The position numbers were made by a program, and so were the translations under genes. From Macrolepiota albuminosa (lineage: Eukaryota; Basidiomycota; Agaricomycetes; Agaricales; Agaricaceae): 64,000 nucleotides of DNA. Positions within the stretch are counted from its first letter, which is position 1. Every line of letters begins with the position of its first letter. The stretch is taken from the NCBI GenBank assembly GCA_027475525.1, contig JAMWFC010000049.1:4076947-4140946 (forward strand). Direction: 5' to 3'. Shown here in pieces: positions 9,935 to 21,389 of the stretch. The notes under the pieces are model-generated. The model was not told the DNA's origin and made no database searches. It saw only the letters and a program-made list of their open reading frames with translations.

Positions 9935-12900
9935 GCTGTAGAGATCTCGACAAACGCGTTTACCGCGTTCAGTCCAAGTCTTGGAACTCCCACGTATGCC
10001 GATTCTGGGGCGACTGACCATTGTTTTGTGCAGCGATCAGATTTCGAGGACTACAAACTTTACCCAAGCCCATGCCACAGGATCTCTGCAAACTGTGGCA
10101 GCGTCTTTAGTATCTTGGGCGAGGGGACAGTCAGGAGGACAGTCAGGAGGACAGTCACTGTGAATGGCCACACGTTGCACCTGATCTTCAGATCCGCACT
10201 TCACATGCCAGAACTGGCAGCGAACTTGGTGTCCATTGGGAAGTTCAATGACCTAGGGTTCTCTGTCACCTTCAAGGGCGGGAAGGTCAACTTCGCAGAC
10301 CCCTTGGGAAGAACGTTTATGATTGGGGAAAAGCAAAACTGGATGTATCGTCTCGAACTAACAACGACTAAAGCTGAGAACCAAGCATCTGGAAAAACCC
10401 CTATTGCCACGACATCTGACGCAACCGCTCCCACAACCAATGAACAACTGTCCCTTCCCAAGGTCCTCATTGCAATGTCCCTGGATAAGCCCGTTCCGAT
10501 TGAAGTCTGGCATAGGTGCTTTGGCCATGCAGGGCTGCAGTCGATTTGAAAATTGGAATCAAAAGGGTTGGTGGATGGCCTCCACATCCAAGGCAAGTCT
10601 ACCATGCCGGGAATGTGTGAGGACTGCATTTATGGCAGGCAAACCACACAACCATATGACGGTACTTCTGAGGACATTCAGGTCGTGGGTGAGAAAGTAT
10701 ATATTGACCTGTGGGGACCAGCCACGGTGGCATCTCTGGGAGGAGCATTGTATATGGTGGTATTCATAGATGCAGGGTTGTCCAGACTGAAAGGGGAGTA
10801 CCTTACAAACAAGACAGGTGAGACCACCCTTCTGGCCCTGAAACGTTACGTCCTGGAAGCTGAGCGCCAAACCAGAAACAAAGTTAAAACAATCCAGGTT
10901 GATGGAGGAAGAGAGTGGGTAAACCAGTCATGGACCGAGTATTGCCAGGAGATGGGAATCTCCCTAACACCCGTTGTCCCTTATGCCCATGCTCAAAATG
11001 GAGTCGTTGAGCACTCAATCCGTACGATCTTTGATGGAGTCCAGTGCCTGTTAGCGGAAAGTGATCTCCCAAAAAGCCTCTGGGCTGAGGCAGCTGCTAC
11101 GATCATACTTACTCAAAATCTACTACCCTCTACCCAACACCCTGGGTGCGTCCCTGAGGAGAAGTGGTGTGGGAAGAGGCAGGATGTTGGCCACTTACGT
11201 CCATTTGGCTGTGTCGCTTACGCCAGGGTCCCCGAGGAATTGATTAGATCTAAGCTGGACCCTAGATCGGTCAAGTATGTAATGGTAGGGTACTCTAGCC
11301 ACGGATATCAACTGTATGACAGAACTCACCGACACATTGTCATGAGCCAAAATGTGGTATTTGAGGAAGGTACCAGACACCAAACTATCACCATCCCTGA
11401 CGACGATGATTTGGTATCCTCCATCCCAGTACCCACCAACCCGGCGGCTCCTCCTATTCCAGCATCCAGGCAACAGGTTGCCCTGCGCATTTGCCCATCT
11501 GATGGACCACTTCACCCTGAGAATGTGGCACAGGAATCCCGTTGGAATGACTCCCCTCTGGCACTTCGACGCTCTGCTCAAATAGTACGACCATCCCGAG
11601 CTATCTTGGACGCTCGCAAGTCTCTGGCGGCACAATTGGCAGCTTGGAATGCGGGGGAGAAATGGGCTGAAGGGGAAGAGGCTCCAGAAGCGTTGTATGC
11701 AACGACGGCATTTGCATTCCTCGCCTCAATAAGATCAGACGGTACAGAGACCGCGCCATGTAGTTACTGGGAAGCGATAAGACAGCCAGACTTGTGGGTA
11801 CCTGCCATGGACACTGAATTAGAAGTTATGGAACGGAAGGGTGTGTGGAAGGCCATCAACACAAATGACGTACCAAGTGGGAAAAAGATCATTGACTGCA
11901 TGTGGGTTTTTGTGAATAAGTGCAATGAGGAGGGAGTGATCGTCAAGAGAAAAGCCCAGCTCATTGCAAAAGGTTATACTCAGGTTCAAGGCAAAGATTT
12001 CGATGAGACGTACGCATTGGTTGTACAGTTGGAGTCTATGAGGATGACTGTGGCAGTTGCCGCTGCCCTAGGTATGCACTTATGGCAGATTGATTTTGTA
12101 TCTGCCTACTTAAACAGTAAGCTCAAACACACTGTCTACATGAGACCCCCCCCAGGCTTCCGAGGAGGAGAGGGGAAAGTCCTCCACCTCCAGAAGGCAA
12201 TTTATGGTCGTATGCAAGGGGGCCACAACTGGTGGCATAACCTCGACAGAGCTTACGATGAATTGGGCTACTTAGCATCCTGTGCAGACGGGTGTGTTAG
12301 GTACAAACGGGTCAACGGCAAACACACCATCACGGACAACTACAACGACGATGTATTAGGAGCCTCTACCACTCTAGAGGGCTTAAAGGAGGCAAAAAGG
12401 GAACTAGGGTCCAAGTTTGAGGTAAAAGACATGGGGGAGCTGAAGTACATCTTAGGGGTTCGTTTCGATCATGACACGACGACTGGAGATATCCACCTAT
12501 CCCAACGGGCTTATTTAGAACGAATGCTCAAAAGGTTCAGCTTCCATACCTCAAACCCACGGAACACGCCACTTCCCGCCGGCCTCGTGCTAACCGAGTC
12601 ACCGTCCTCTCAACCCAAAGAAGATGCCAGGTACATGAGGGACAAACCTTTCCACAAAGCTCTGGGCTTGCTCATGTGGGCCCAGGCAGCCACCCAACCT
12701 GACCTCTTGTTTGCGGTCAGCCTCCTCGCACGTTTTCAGAGTAATCCCAGACCTGCTCACTGGAAGGCCTTGAGCCATGTGATGCAGTATGTGAACGGGA
12801 CTCTCGACTTTTGTATCACCTACAAACAAGGGGCTGACCTTAAACCAGTCGGTTACGTCAATGTGGATTTTGGGGGGGACTTGGACACCCGGCGCTTGAC

Positions 12901-13333
12901 TGGAGGGTATGTCTTCACCATGGCTGGAGGGGCTGTCTCCTGGAGCTCAAAACAGCAGCCTACGTTGGCCTTATCCACTACTGAGGCTGAATACATGGCG
13001 CTTACTCGTGGAGTGCAACAGTCTATGTGGATGCACAATTGGCTCCTCGACATCGATCTCGCCCAAATGCTTCCTGCTCTTGTCTGTGTAGACAACTCAC
13101 CAGCTGTATCTCTTGCCCAGTACACCAAAGGCCACGGCGCTAAACACATCAACATACGTCATCATTACATTTGAGAACGCATCAAGCTCGGAGAAATCAA
13201 CATTGTACACATCCCGTCTACCCAAAATCTGGCTGATCTTTTTACCAAACCCTTGGGTCGAATCTCGCACTCATATCTTGTTGGTCTCTTAGGTCTCAAT
13301 CCCCAGCTCAAGTCTGGGGGAGTGTCATCTTAG
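9935..13333 (+). pseudogene. pol: copia-1 Pol (protease, integrase, RT, RNase H)
   Basis: The frame continues that of gag. The protease active site is YADSGATDH at about 9995. A GAG-pre-integrase zinc domain (H-x4-H ... C-x2-C) is cut by TGA at 10547. The integrase keeps the Asp-Asp-Glu triad (IDLWGP, VDGGREW, NGVVEH). The RT has YNDDVLG in the catalytic position where YVDD is usual. RNase H has SKQQPTLALSTTEAEYMAL. A third TGA at 13172 splits RHHYI from ERIKLGEI, and the frame closes with TAG at 13331, just inside the 3' LTR. A 12-bp direct duplication (10126-10149) lies in the protease region. Apart from these lesions the protein is full-length. Confidence 0.9.
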
Positions 13334-13699
13334 ACTCATCCCTGGGAGATTTCTTACTGTGGCGGCAGCGTCTCTTGGTTACTTCTCAGTGACTCAACTG
13401 TTGATTCTCAGTTTTATTATCCTTGTTTAATTCATTTTTATTTACTATTTACTTCGCCAGGACGATCGTACCCAATCGTCCTGTATAGTTACTCAGCCAC
13501 CAGGTCCTTAGGTGTGGCATGATCCCCATCTGATCCCTCAGTTCCTTTACCATGGACTGAGGGTATGTTGTTACTTCTTCTATACGGATTAGACTTCTTT
13601 ACTTACCTCCTACCTGTAGATCTAAGACTTACTTTGTACTACAGGTTAACAGAGTTCCTTTACCATGGACTGAGGATCTAAGACTTACTTCATACTACA
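13323..13699 (+). repeat. copia-1 3' LTR with preceding polypurine tract
   Basis: It is collinear with the 5' copy and preceded by AAGTCTGGGGGAG, the probable plus-strand primer tract. It ends TACTACA at 13699, followed by the CCGAC duplication. Confidence 0.93.
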
Positions 13700-14149
13700 C
13701 CGACAAAGGCCAGAAAAATACTGGGACCATGTACTGTAAGGTGTCACAATCTGCAAAGGTGTCGCTATGTGTAAAATGCAATGCTCAACTTAGTGTGCTC
13801 ACCTGTTAAGTCCAGGAAAAATCTCATAGCTATGCATAGTGTATTTCAAGTGTTCCCTGTAGTTTTTGAGAGAGATAATCAAGGACTCAAAATGTAGTAG
13901 GTGCAAGAGTACGAAATCAGAGTGAGTTTTGTGACTAGCCAGAGCTCAGTCAAGATTGACTGTGAAAAATCTAACTATACAAATGTGCATACTACAGACC
14001 TACAGACAAAAAAAACGGTTAGAATTTGCACTTCCCAGCACTTGTCAGCAAGTCTAATCTGTAGTCAAAGCATCCTTACAGAGCAGTCAGTATATATACA
14101 GTGGCTCAAAAAACTGTTCCAATGTTTTATACTTTTTGGAAAGATTTAG
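13700..14149. other. Spacer with a possible Tc1-like terminal repeat
   Basis: No gene is supported. TATATACAGTGGCTCAAAAA at about 14092-14111 resembles the end of a Tc1/mariner-type element next to a TA target, but I found no matching inverted copy. Confidence 0.3.
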
Positions 14150-14287
14150 TTCAACTCTTGTCACCTCATCTAGATGTGTTTCTTGCATGGCCAAGATATC
14201 TATCTTGTTCTCATGCATCAGTTGGCTTAGCTCACTCCATTTTGGCCTAGTCAGCTGGGTGCCACCTCCTTTTATATTGGTTATGAC
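14150..14287 (-). pseudogene. LINE endonuclease-domain fragment
   Basis: This 46-codon stretch has no stop and reads as the start of an AP-endonuclease-type domain from a non-LTR retrotransposon. NIKGGGTQLTRPKWSEL is followed by KIDILAMQETHLDE, whose QETHL is the conserved active-site motif. Upstream and downstream sequence does not continue the domain. It is a short scrap of a LINE ORF2. Confidence 0.75.
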
Positions 14288-15341
14288 TTAATGTATGACG
14301 CAGATGTTTCAGGGTGTATCCGTAGTCACAAGGCATTACCCTTGACAAAATACTGTTTTCATATCCTCTGAGTTTGATTATGAAAGCGTAGTCCATGCAC
14401 CATACCTCATGTCCAATTTCCCAGCCCTTCCATGAGGTATCTGGCTCAATTTGTCCATAGTCTTCCTCGACGGGGAGCTGTCATCCCATCTTCCTGAACA
14501 TTGAACTTACATGCTCAATAACTCTTCCTCTTTCACCTTGAGCTTGGGAATAATCATGTTCCTCGATCTTCCGTTCATGAATATTGTTTTGACTGCTTCT
14601 GTGCACACCGATTTGCCCAAGGTAATCGTCAACATCCTCATCAGGTAGATTCATCCGTTTGGCTTGTTCGCGATAGTATACATCCAAGTCCATCCTGAGG
14701 TCAAAGTAGCTTTATAAGTGCAGGCTGGCACTTGTGGCCTGATGACAGATGAGAACAAATGGCTTGCACCCGTGACAGAACACGACACACGTGCCATGAC
14801 TCGTGTCCTCAGGTGATGTGACACTTCTTCATCGCGTGGTGAGGAAGGTATGGGTTTTGTTTGTTATCTTGTTCTCGCCAACGATCACCAAACAAAAAGT
14901 TTGCGATCTATGAAATGGATGCCGTCATCCTATTGAGATCCCGCGTAAATTCTGACCTACATAGGAATTGGAGATACAAGGATGCAATCTTGATGGGGTT
15001 GGATCACAACACGAACCTGAACAACTTGAAAACAGACGGAGCCCTATCGATCTTCTTCTAATACCTCGTTTGGCTTGACGTGATATTTATTTTCTCTATG
15101 TCTTGAGACCAAATACATGACTCCTAGTCTATGGCTATGTGACGCCATGCTGCATGTACCATGCTCTTTAAAAGCAGCTCAGGTATGCGGACTGGCCTGC
15201 CATTAGTTCCCTCTCCTCCAAAACACCTCTGCTAAGTATTCGAGCCTCACTACTACCTGGTAGTCTTTTCTGTATAATTTTTTTTCACAGATCAATTTTT
15301 GACCAGCCAATTGGAAACAGTTTACAAATCTCTTCATCAAG
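14288..15341. other. Intergenic with one unrecognised minus-strand frame
   Basis: A 70-codon minus frame at 14481-14693 is hydrophilic and acidic (PDEDVDDYLG) but matches nothing I know. The rest holds no supported feature. The part from about 15060 to 15341 may be the former promoter of the methyltransferase relic. Confidence 0.3.
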
Positions 15342-15861
15342 ATGTCATCTCCTCCACCAGAGTCTGAAGTTCGTGGCATCGAGAGCGACAAAGAATCCGT
15401 TGATGTGCCATGCCAGATGATGGACGGCCCAATCAATTCCGGGATTCCTGATGCCTGCCCCCTCCTGACCAAGATCACTTCAGAGGAATTCCCGCTCCAC
15501 TTCTCTGAGAGGGATGGCCGTCTATTCCACCTTTGAGGTGTTGAACCAGGCGCTCAACGTCCAAGGGATACGACCTGTCGCCGGTAGGCTTCCGGCTCTG
15601 CTCACCGCTGCAGGATGCTACTGCAACATCACATCCAAACCTTACTACATGCCCATCGGCCCTTGGCATAGGGATCCATCAATGAGAGAACTGGGTCAGG
15701 CATTTAGGGTGACGCTTGTGCGCTACGCAGATTCTGTGAAGCCGCTGTTGATGGAGGCGGGATGGATGGAAATGCAAGTCGCAGCAATTGTGGCGGCCTA
15801 TTTGCATGATCTGAGGACAATCCCAGGTCTGGTCGCGGTTTTGCACACTGTGCATGCTTGA
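15342..15861 (+). pseudogene. SAM-dependent methyltransferase relic lacking its core
   Basis: The first frame (15342-15536) ends in SEEFPLHFSERDGRLFHL. That is typical of the N-terminus of LaeA/UMTA-like fungal methyltransferases just before the catalytic core. The next frame (from 15514, overlapping and shifted) carries the family's C-terminus: YYMPIGPWHRDPSMRELGQ and a helical tail to TGA at 15859. The central 150-200 residues with the S-adenosylmethionine-binding GxGxG motif are absent, so the two ends are fused by an internal deletion with a frame change. Active members are about 300 residues. Confidence 0.6.
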
Positions 15862-16633
15862 AGGATTTAACGGAGCATGTTATCTCGTATTTTCCTAAAC
15901 ATCATGTGTGAGTTAGTTGTAAGATATGTAGCTTTTACGATGTTAGTGGCCATGTTATCCGTGTGTCAGAGTTAAGGGTATCAGCACGCTCCTGTGGAGA
16001 AGATTGATCTGTGGCATGGAAACCGCAGAATAGAAGAACATGCATGAATGTGTATGCTGCGGTTCAATAGATTTGCAGATTCCGATGGACAGAATGGAAA
16101 CTCACAGCTTTCAGTTACTTATTATTAGTCTGGATCACTATTCATGGGGCCCGCGCAATTTCTGGCACTGACATTATCTCCGTTGAATTGAAGGGAAGCT
16201 ATTGTATTATTTCTTTTTCCACGTCGGGATAAGGCACTTCCTTGGTCAAATCAATCTCTCTCCAGAATAACAATAACTTTAGTTTATGTAGGGTTGACAA
16301 AGATAAAACACGCTCTTTTACGGACCACAGTGCCATTTTCTAATATACGGTGAGCATGACTGTTTTTTCCTTGTGGGGCTTGGCCTTGACGATAAACTCT
16401 GCATTAATATGTCCATACGCTAGGAACATGCACCTCAATGAAAGCTTATTAAGTGAATGTGCTTTGAAAGTTTAGGTGGTAGTCGTGGTCAGGCTGGTCA
16501 AGAGTGTTATGTATATATGTATATATGAATGGAGTCGCACAGGAAAAGGATTCAATCCTTAGCTAAATACATTGCCTTGGTTGTCTCAATCTTCAAGGAA
16601 TTTCATAGAAACCTACCCTCTTGACCTGTAGTC
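15862..16633. other. Intergenic, nothing identified
   Basis: This is AT-rich sequence without a conserved frame. A short TATGTATATA repeat lies near 16510-16530. Confidence 0.4.
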
Positions 16634-16817
16634 TTGGCGTCTCTCCAGAGGGAGGAACAGAAGGAAAGAGAGACGTATTTTGGGACATGACCTGGAGTGA
16701 CATGACTCACAACTTCCCGTACTTCCACCTAGCTAGCGCGATACAGAGCGTTGTTGACCACGGAGAACTTGTTCGCATCCTGAACACTACGTGGTCCTCT
16801 CTCTCGAGTGGAGTCTC

Positions 16818-17604
16818 ATGAAAACGCGGGGTAGAAGTAACGGGACTGGTGCGGGAATGGACGCTCCTTCTCAACCTGTGAGTCATCTAGCACAACTGAC
16901 CCCTTTGCAGGTTCCATTTGAAAGCTGGGATAGAGTTCCGGAGCCTATGACCTCGATGCTGGGCGTCTTCCCAGCTGTCGGAGGGGAGGAAGGCAGAATG
17001 AGTGGAATCGAGGCTGAACCAGTCGGTGCGACCACGACACGTGTCTTCCCCCAGCAGGCGCCCCAGGAACCTGGCCTGGCCTCGGCCCTTGCTAAGCCGG
17101 AGGGCTCCTCCTCTGGAGCTCATGCAGCGGCCGGGCCTTCCAACCCTGGAAGGAGGCCTGCCCCCTCGCCAGCGGGGGCTACCCCAAAGTGCAGCCGTAA
17201 ACAACCTCGCCCTGGACTGCCTACAGCCCTGGAAGCAGGTTTGACTCCAGCCAACATCAACCAATACTTGCAAGCTCTGGCTCAGGCTCTGGCTCGAGGG
17301 GGGGGGGGATGCTGCATATATGCATCCTGGTTGGGCGGCGCCCCTCTCGCTGTCGCATCCGCCTGGCACACAATCTTCCTCGGCCAACCCTCGCCTCCCG
17401 GGGGGCTCCCCAACCGCCAGCGGTGGTCAGAGTCGCAGCCAGCAGCGGTCTTCGTCTGTTGACACTTACCGTTTGCCCACCCCTGACCGCATCCCTTCTC
17501 CTTTTGCTCGTAACAATGACCTGCGTGCCATGACAATGTCGGATGCCCAATTGGTTCAAATCCTTCAAGCTTATGGGCTCAACATGTCGTGCAAGGGTGA
17601 GTAA
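16818..17604 (+). pseudogene. DIRS-like element, N-terminal Gag-like region
   Basis: The ATG at 16818 opens a Pro/Ala/Ser-rich frame. It ends with LTPANINQYLQALAQALARG and then runs into eleven consecutive G (17298-17308). Beyond this tract the sensible protein continues in the next frame (MHPGWAAPLSLS ... SDAQLVQILQAYGLN) to 17604. A GTGAGT follows at 17597, so an intron of about 340 bp ending in TCAG near 17938 is possible. Whether the G-run is a mutation, a sequencing error or slippage cannot be told here. Confidence 0.45.
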
Positions 17605-17937
17605 TCTCCTTCTCTGTTGCTCGCCTCTTCCTTTTGCGCTGTGTACCCTTCGTTCTCTGTTTCCTGTTCTGCGGTGCCGACTGTTCATGTCGCTCCGACC
17701 TTTGTGCTGCGCATGGGCCTTGGCCCTTGGCAGCTTGCCTTCATACCTCGCTTTGGCCATGGTGCCCTTTGCTCGCTGTTACTAGCTGGCCTGATGTGCC
17801 CCACGCTTGCCAGCCTGCGTGCCTTGGCCCTGCTGGCCCCCATGCCTTGTCTTTGGCTGCAGTGCCTCACTGGCCTCTGTGCCCCTCGCTGGCCCTCTGT
17901 GCCCTCTTGCTAGCTTCATTGGTGCTTACCATTCCTC

Positions 17938-19317
17938 AGACGTCATGCAGCACTTGTGCCGCATACGGGACAGAGCGCTGGACTCTCCTCAGGCCGGTTC
18001 GGCCTCCTGCCCTGGTGTGGAGACTTCTTCCGGCCACGGAGCCGCAGGAAGCCTGGGACCTACTCTCAGGGCACCAGTGCCAGAGGAGCCTGCCCCTTGC
18101 CGAGGAACCCCTCCTGCCCCACTGCGGCCAGTGGTTCCCCCTGCACCGGCTGCGCAGGTTGGCAACCTCGCACGCAATCCTGATTCCTTCCCCACTGTAC
18201 CCATAGCTCCTCCTGCCGCTTCTTGCTTGGGGGAACCCTTCTTGTATAGGCCCCAGTCCAGCCATGATGATGGCCTGGCACCGAATCATGTGCTAGACCA
18301 ATTTGTACCTCCTGTTTGTGGCTGTGCTCCTGGCCTTCTGCTGTAGGACGAATTTCATGGTGAGGCAGTACCAGACCTAGCCTATCGCCCCTGTTGTACG
18401 TTTCATGGTTTGCCGCCAGATGTAGGGCGAATGCTCTCAGCTGCAGATAAAGTCTTTCCGCAGAAGGTCATCCAGGTGCTAGAGAGTGGCATGCTTGAAT
18501 ACATTCCTTTGAACTTGCTTACAGATGACGCGTGCCACCAGGCTGCGCATGAACCCCCCCTCCTGAATCTGCCTTCATGATTGCCAATGGCAAACTCCGC
18601 CTCCCTCTCACTTCCTTCGACACCTCCAAGGAGTAAAAGCTTTCATTTGATGAGTAGTGTGGTGCAGCCGATAATCTGGTGGATGCGATGCGTAAGCACC
18701 TGTGAGCGGGTGACGAGGCTCATTCTGGTGGCCACGTCACGAATGTCATCGCAGATTCATTTGCACGACACTTCAAGTATTTGAAGAACATGAACAATGC
18801 TAGGGTCCTCTTTCCAGTTATTCAGCACTACGACCGCCGTCTGCGGGGTTTATTCATCAGGAAATCACACACCTTCCGGATGGATACATTCCAGACTGAC
18901 ATCTGGCACAAGTGCCTCTCGGATCTGCACTCCTCCCGGGTGGAAACTTTGAACGTTCGGCTAGCGGAAATGGAATCGTTTCTTGCGCGAGGGCGTTCTA
19001 GCGGTTCCAAACATCGAGACACGCAGGGCAATTCCTCCTCCCACACGCAGGGCAATTCCTCCTCCCAACCGCTGTCTCCCCGCCGATGCTCACGCTGCCT
19101 CTCATGCGGGAACACCGACCATAAGCTCTCGTCCTGTCGAGCAGTTCCCAAGTTCTTGTGTAAGGAAGGAAGAATATGGAAGACCCCCGATGAATCCACC
19201 ATCTGCTACTCGTTCAACAGCTTCTCCCGATGTGACAGAGGCTCAGACTGCCGATATGCGCACGTCTGTTCCTTGTGTGGAACATCTGCCCATGGCGCGC
19301 AGGCTTGTGCAGCTTGA
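17938..19317 (+). pseudogene. DIRS-like element, Gag/nucleocapsid region
   Basis: The region starts with a Pro-rich stretch and continues with a recognisable Gag module (VLESGMLEYIPLNLLTDDA ... FMIANGKLRLPLTSFD). That module is interrupted by TAA and TAG near 18634 and 18655. From 18781 an open frame encodes the end of the module and a Cys/His-rich tail with C-x2-C-x4-H-x4-C (CLSCGNTDHKLSSC) and a later CDRGSDCRYAH/CSLCGTSAHGAQAC knuckle pair. These knuckles usually bind the element's RNA. Confidence 0.6.
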
Positions 19318-19342
19318 TTCTCTGTTTCCTGTCTCCACCCCA

Positions 19343-20970
19343 TTGCGCGCTGACCATTGGGAGGAGGAGTTAGCGGCAGCCGGTGTCTTGGACAGGTTTG
19401 CGGAGGTGCCGAAAGGCCTCCGGAATGGCTTTAGCATTGGCTTGGACTCTTTTGCACTTGATCAAACCTTTATACCCAAGAATCATTACCGTACTTCAGA
19501 TGCACACGCTTTTGTACTCTCAAAATATGCTCAAGAAATTAAATTAGGCCGTTTATCACCAGGTTTCTCTCCTTCAGACGCTCTTACTCTTTTCGGCCCT
19601 TACAGAACGGCTCCGCTCAATGTTATCGCTAGTGCGGGAGGGAAGCTCAGAGTCACTCTTGACCTATCTTAACCTCGCAACAACCCAAATATACCTTCTA
19701 TTAATTTCTTATTGATGCATCCCAATTCAAGTGTGACTGGGGAACTTTTTCGGCCTGCTGGCTACTGGTGGCGGATGCCCCTCCTGGTACAGAAGTGGCA
19801 GTGTTCGACATGGACTCAGCATTTTGAAACATACCGACTGGACCTGAGGATTGGAGATTACTGGCAGTCATCATAGACGGCTTGATTCACTTTGACTTTC
19901 GGTTGAATTTTGGTATTTCCTGTGCCCCTGGCATCTTCGGTTTGGTCGCGGATGCTATTGTCCACATTTGCATTACGGGATCGAGGCAGTCCTGAAATCG
20001 GTCGATGACTTCATATTTTTCCGTTACCCAAAGAACGACTCCCCCCCTTACACGTTCTCATATGACGAATCGCTTATTTGGACCATCGCCACAAGATTAG
20101 GGTGGCCATGGGCAGCAGACAAACATTTCCCATTCGCTACATCTTTTACCTACATAGGCTTTCTGTGGTCTCTGGAAAACAAGACGGTCGAGCTGCCAAC
20201 CAAGAAGAAAGAGAAGTATCTCCGGAAACTGGAAGGATGGCTGCCTGGTTGCGCTGTTTCTCTTAAGGAAACAGAATCCCTCATTGGAACACTGAACCAC
20301 ATATGTCTGGTTGTGCCCATAGAAAGATCTCACCTTCCCTCCTTGTTCTCCTTCCGCTCAAAGTTCCCCACTACAACAAGCCCTTTCTTCCGTCACAGGC
20401 CAGGCCGAGCGGTCTTCGAGGATATTGCATGGTGGAGGAGTGTGTTGACGAACGACTGGTGCGGCACCAGAATAGTTCGTCCACCAGAACCTCTAAATGT
20501 CAGTGTCTTTGTCGACGCTTCAACTTCCTGGGGCATAAGTTTTGTTTTGGATGGACGTTGGCTTGCTTGGGAGCTGAAACCGGGTTGGAAGACGGACGGC
20601 AGAGACATTGGATGGACTGAGATGGTAGCGGTTGACCTTGCGGTTTGGACCCTAGCAACGGCAGGCTTTAGAAATTGCCATATCATTATTTGATCAGACA
20701 ACACCGGTGTGGTGGGAGCTCTGTCGGCGGGTAGGTCAAGGAACTCGGAGCAGAACAGTGTCCTTCGTCGCATCATTGATGTCTTCCAGTCTCATTCGTT
20801 ATGGATCACAACTAAATGGGTGTCTACGGTCAACAACCTAGCGGATGCACCTTCCAGGGGATGCTTCCCTCCGAGATCGCTTATATATCCTTTCATCCCA
20901 AAAATCCCCGATTACTTGAAATCTTTCGTGAACCATTCAGTTCGACATGGCGATTTACCTGTAGTTTGAG
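19343..20970 (+). pseudogene. DIRS-like reverse transcriptase and RNase H
   Basis: The RT begins with HWEEELAAAGVLDRF. It has a TAA at 19670, motif A as VFDMDSAF with a TGA immediately after (19825, Arg in relatives), FGISCAPGIFG, and motif C as SVDDFIFF at about 20000. RNase H follows with FVDASTSWGISFVLDG (catalytic Asp), a TGA at 20691 before SDNTGVVGAL, and LADAPSRG. The frame ends at 20967. RT motif order and the RNase H style match DIRS-type elements rather than copia or gypsy. Confidence 0.75.
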
Positions 20971-21389
20971 TGGTCGCCCTTACTTGTCCGGACTCAGCCA
21001 GCTTATACAGGTGGACGCTGTATTATTCCCTTCATTTCAGTTCACAATCAGTTGTATGTTATTAAGTTCATAGAATCGTGGCTGCAGGCTTGGTGTTGTA
21101 CAGGCAGAATTGTGTTATATGCAGGCTGATTACCTTGTTAGAGATTACGTTATTCATTGGGGTATTAAAAACCGGGTTGTTGCGTGCAGTCAGCCACTTC
21201 TGACAATATCTGAGTGTCACCCTCACTTCTCTCTGTGCCCAACAGTCATGTCCTGTAATGCCTTGTCTTTGTTGCATCTTGAAAGTCGCGCTGCAGGTTG
21301 TACTTCGAAAATTTTCTCTGGTTCGAAGGGACGAATTGCGAACAATCGACACAGCAGGAAATATTCTCCCTACGTGATCCACTTGGTCA

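Larger units (their letters stand above)
8485..13699 (+). mobile_element. Complete Ty1/copia LTR retrotransposon (copia-1)
   Basis: The element is 5.2 kb, bounded by LTRs of 374 and 377 bp that begin TGTCAT and end ACTACA. The flanking 5-bp duplication CCGAC lies at 8480-8484 and 13700-13704. Inside are a primer-binding site, one long gag-pol frame, and a purine tract at 13311-13322. Domain order is gag, protease, integrase, reverse transcriptase, RNase H, which defines copia. The reading frame is interrupted only by three TGA codons (9932, 10547, 13172). It probably cannot move on its own without those being bypassed. Confidence 0.95.

Noticed and set aside
14092..14115. Tc1/mariner element
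   Set aside because: Only one end-like sequence is present and no transposase or inverted partner is visible; kept only as a note.
17257..18289. Long minus-strand frames in the GC-rich Gag region
   Set aside because: They arise from high GC content opposite a Pro/Ala-rich coding region and carry no motif.
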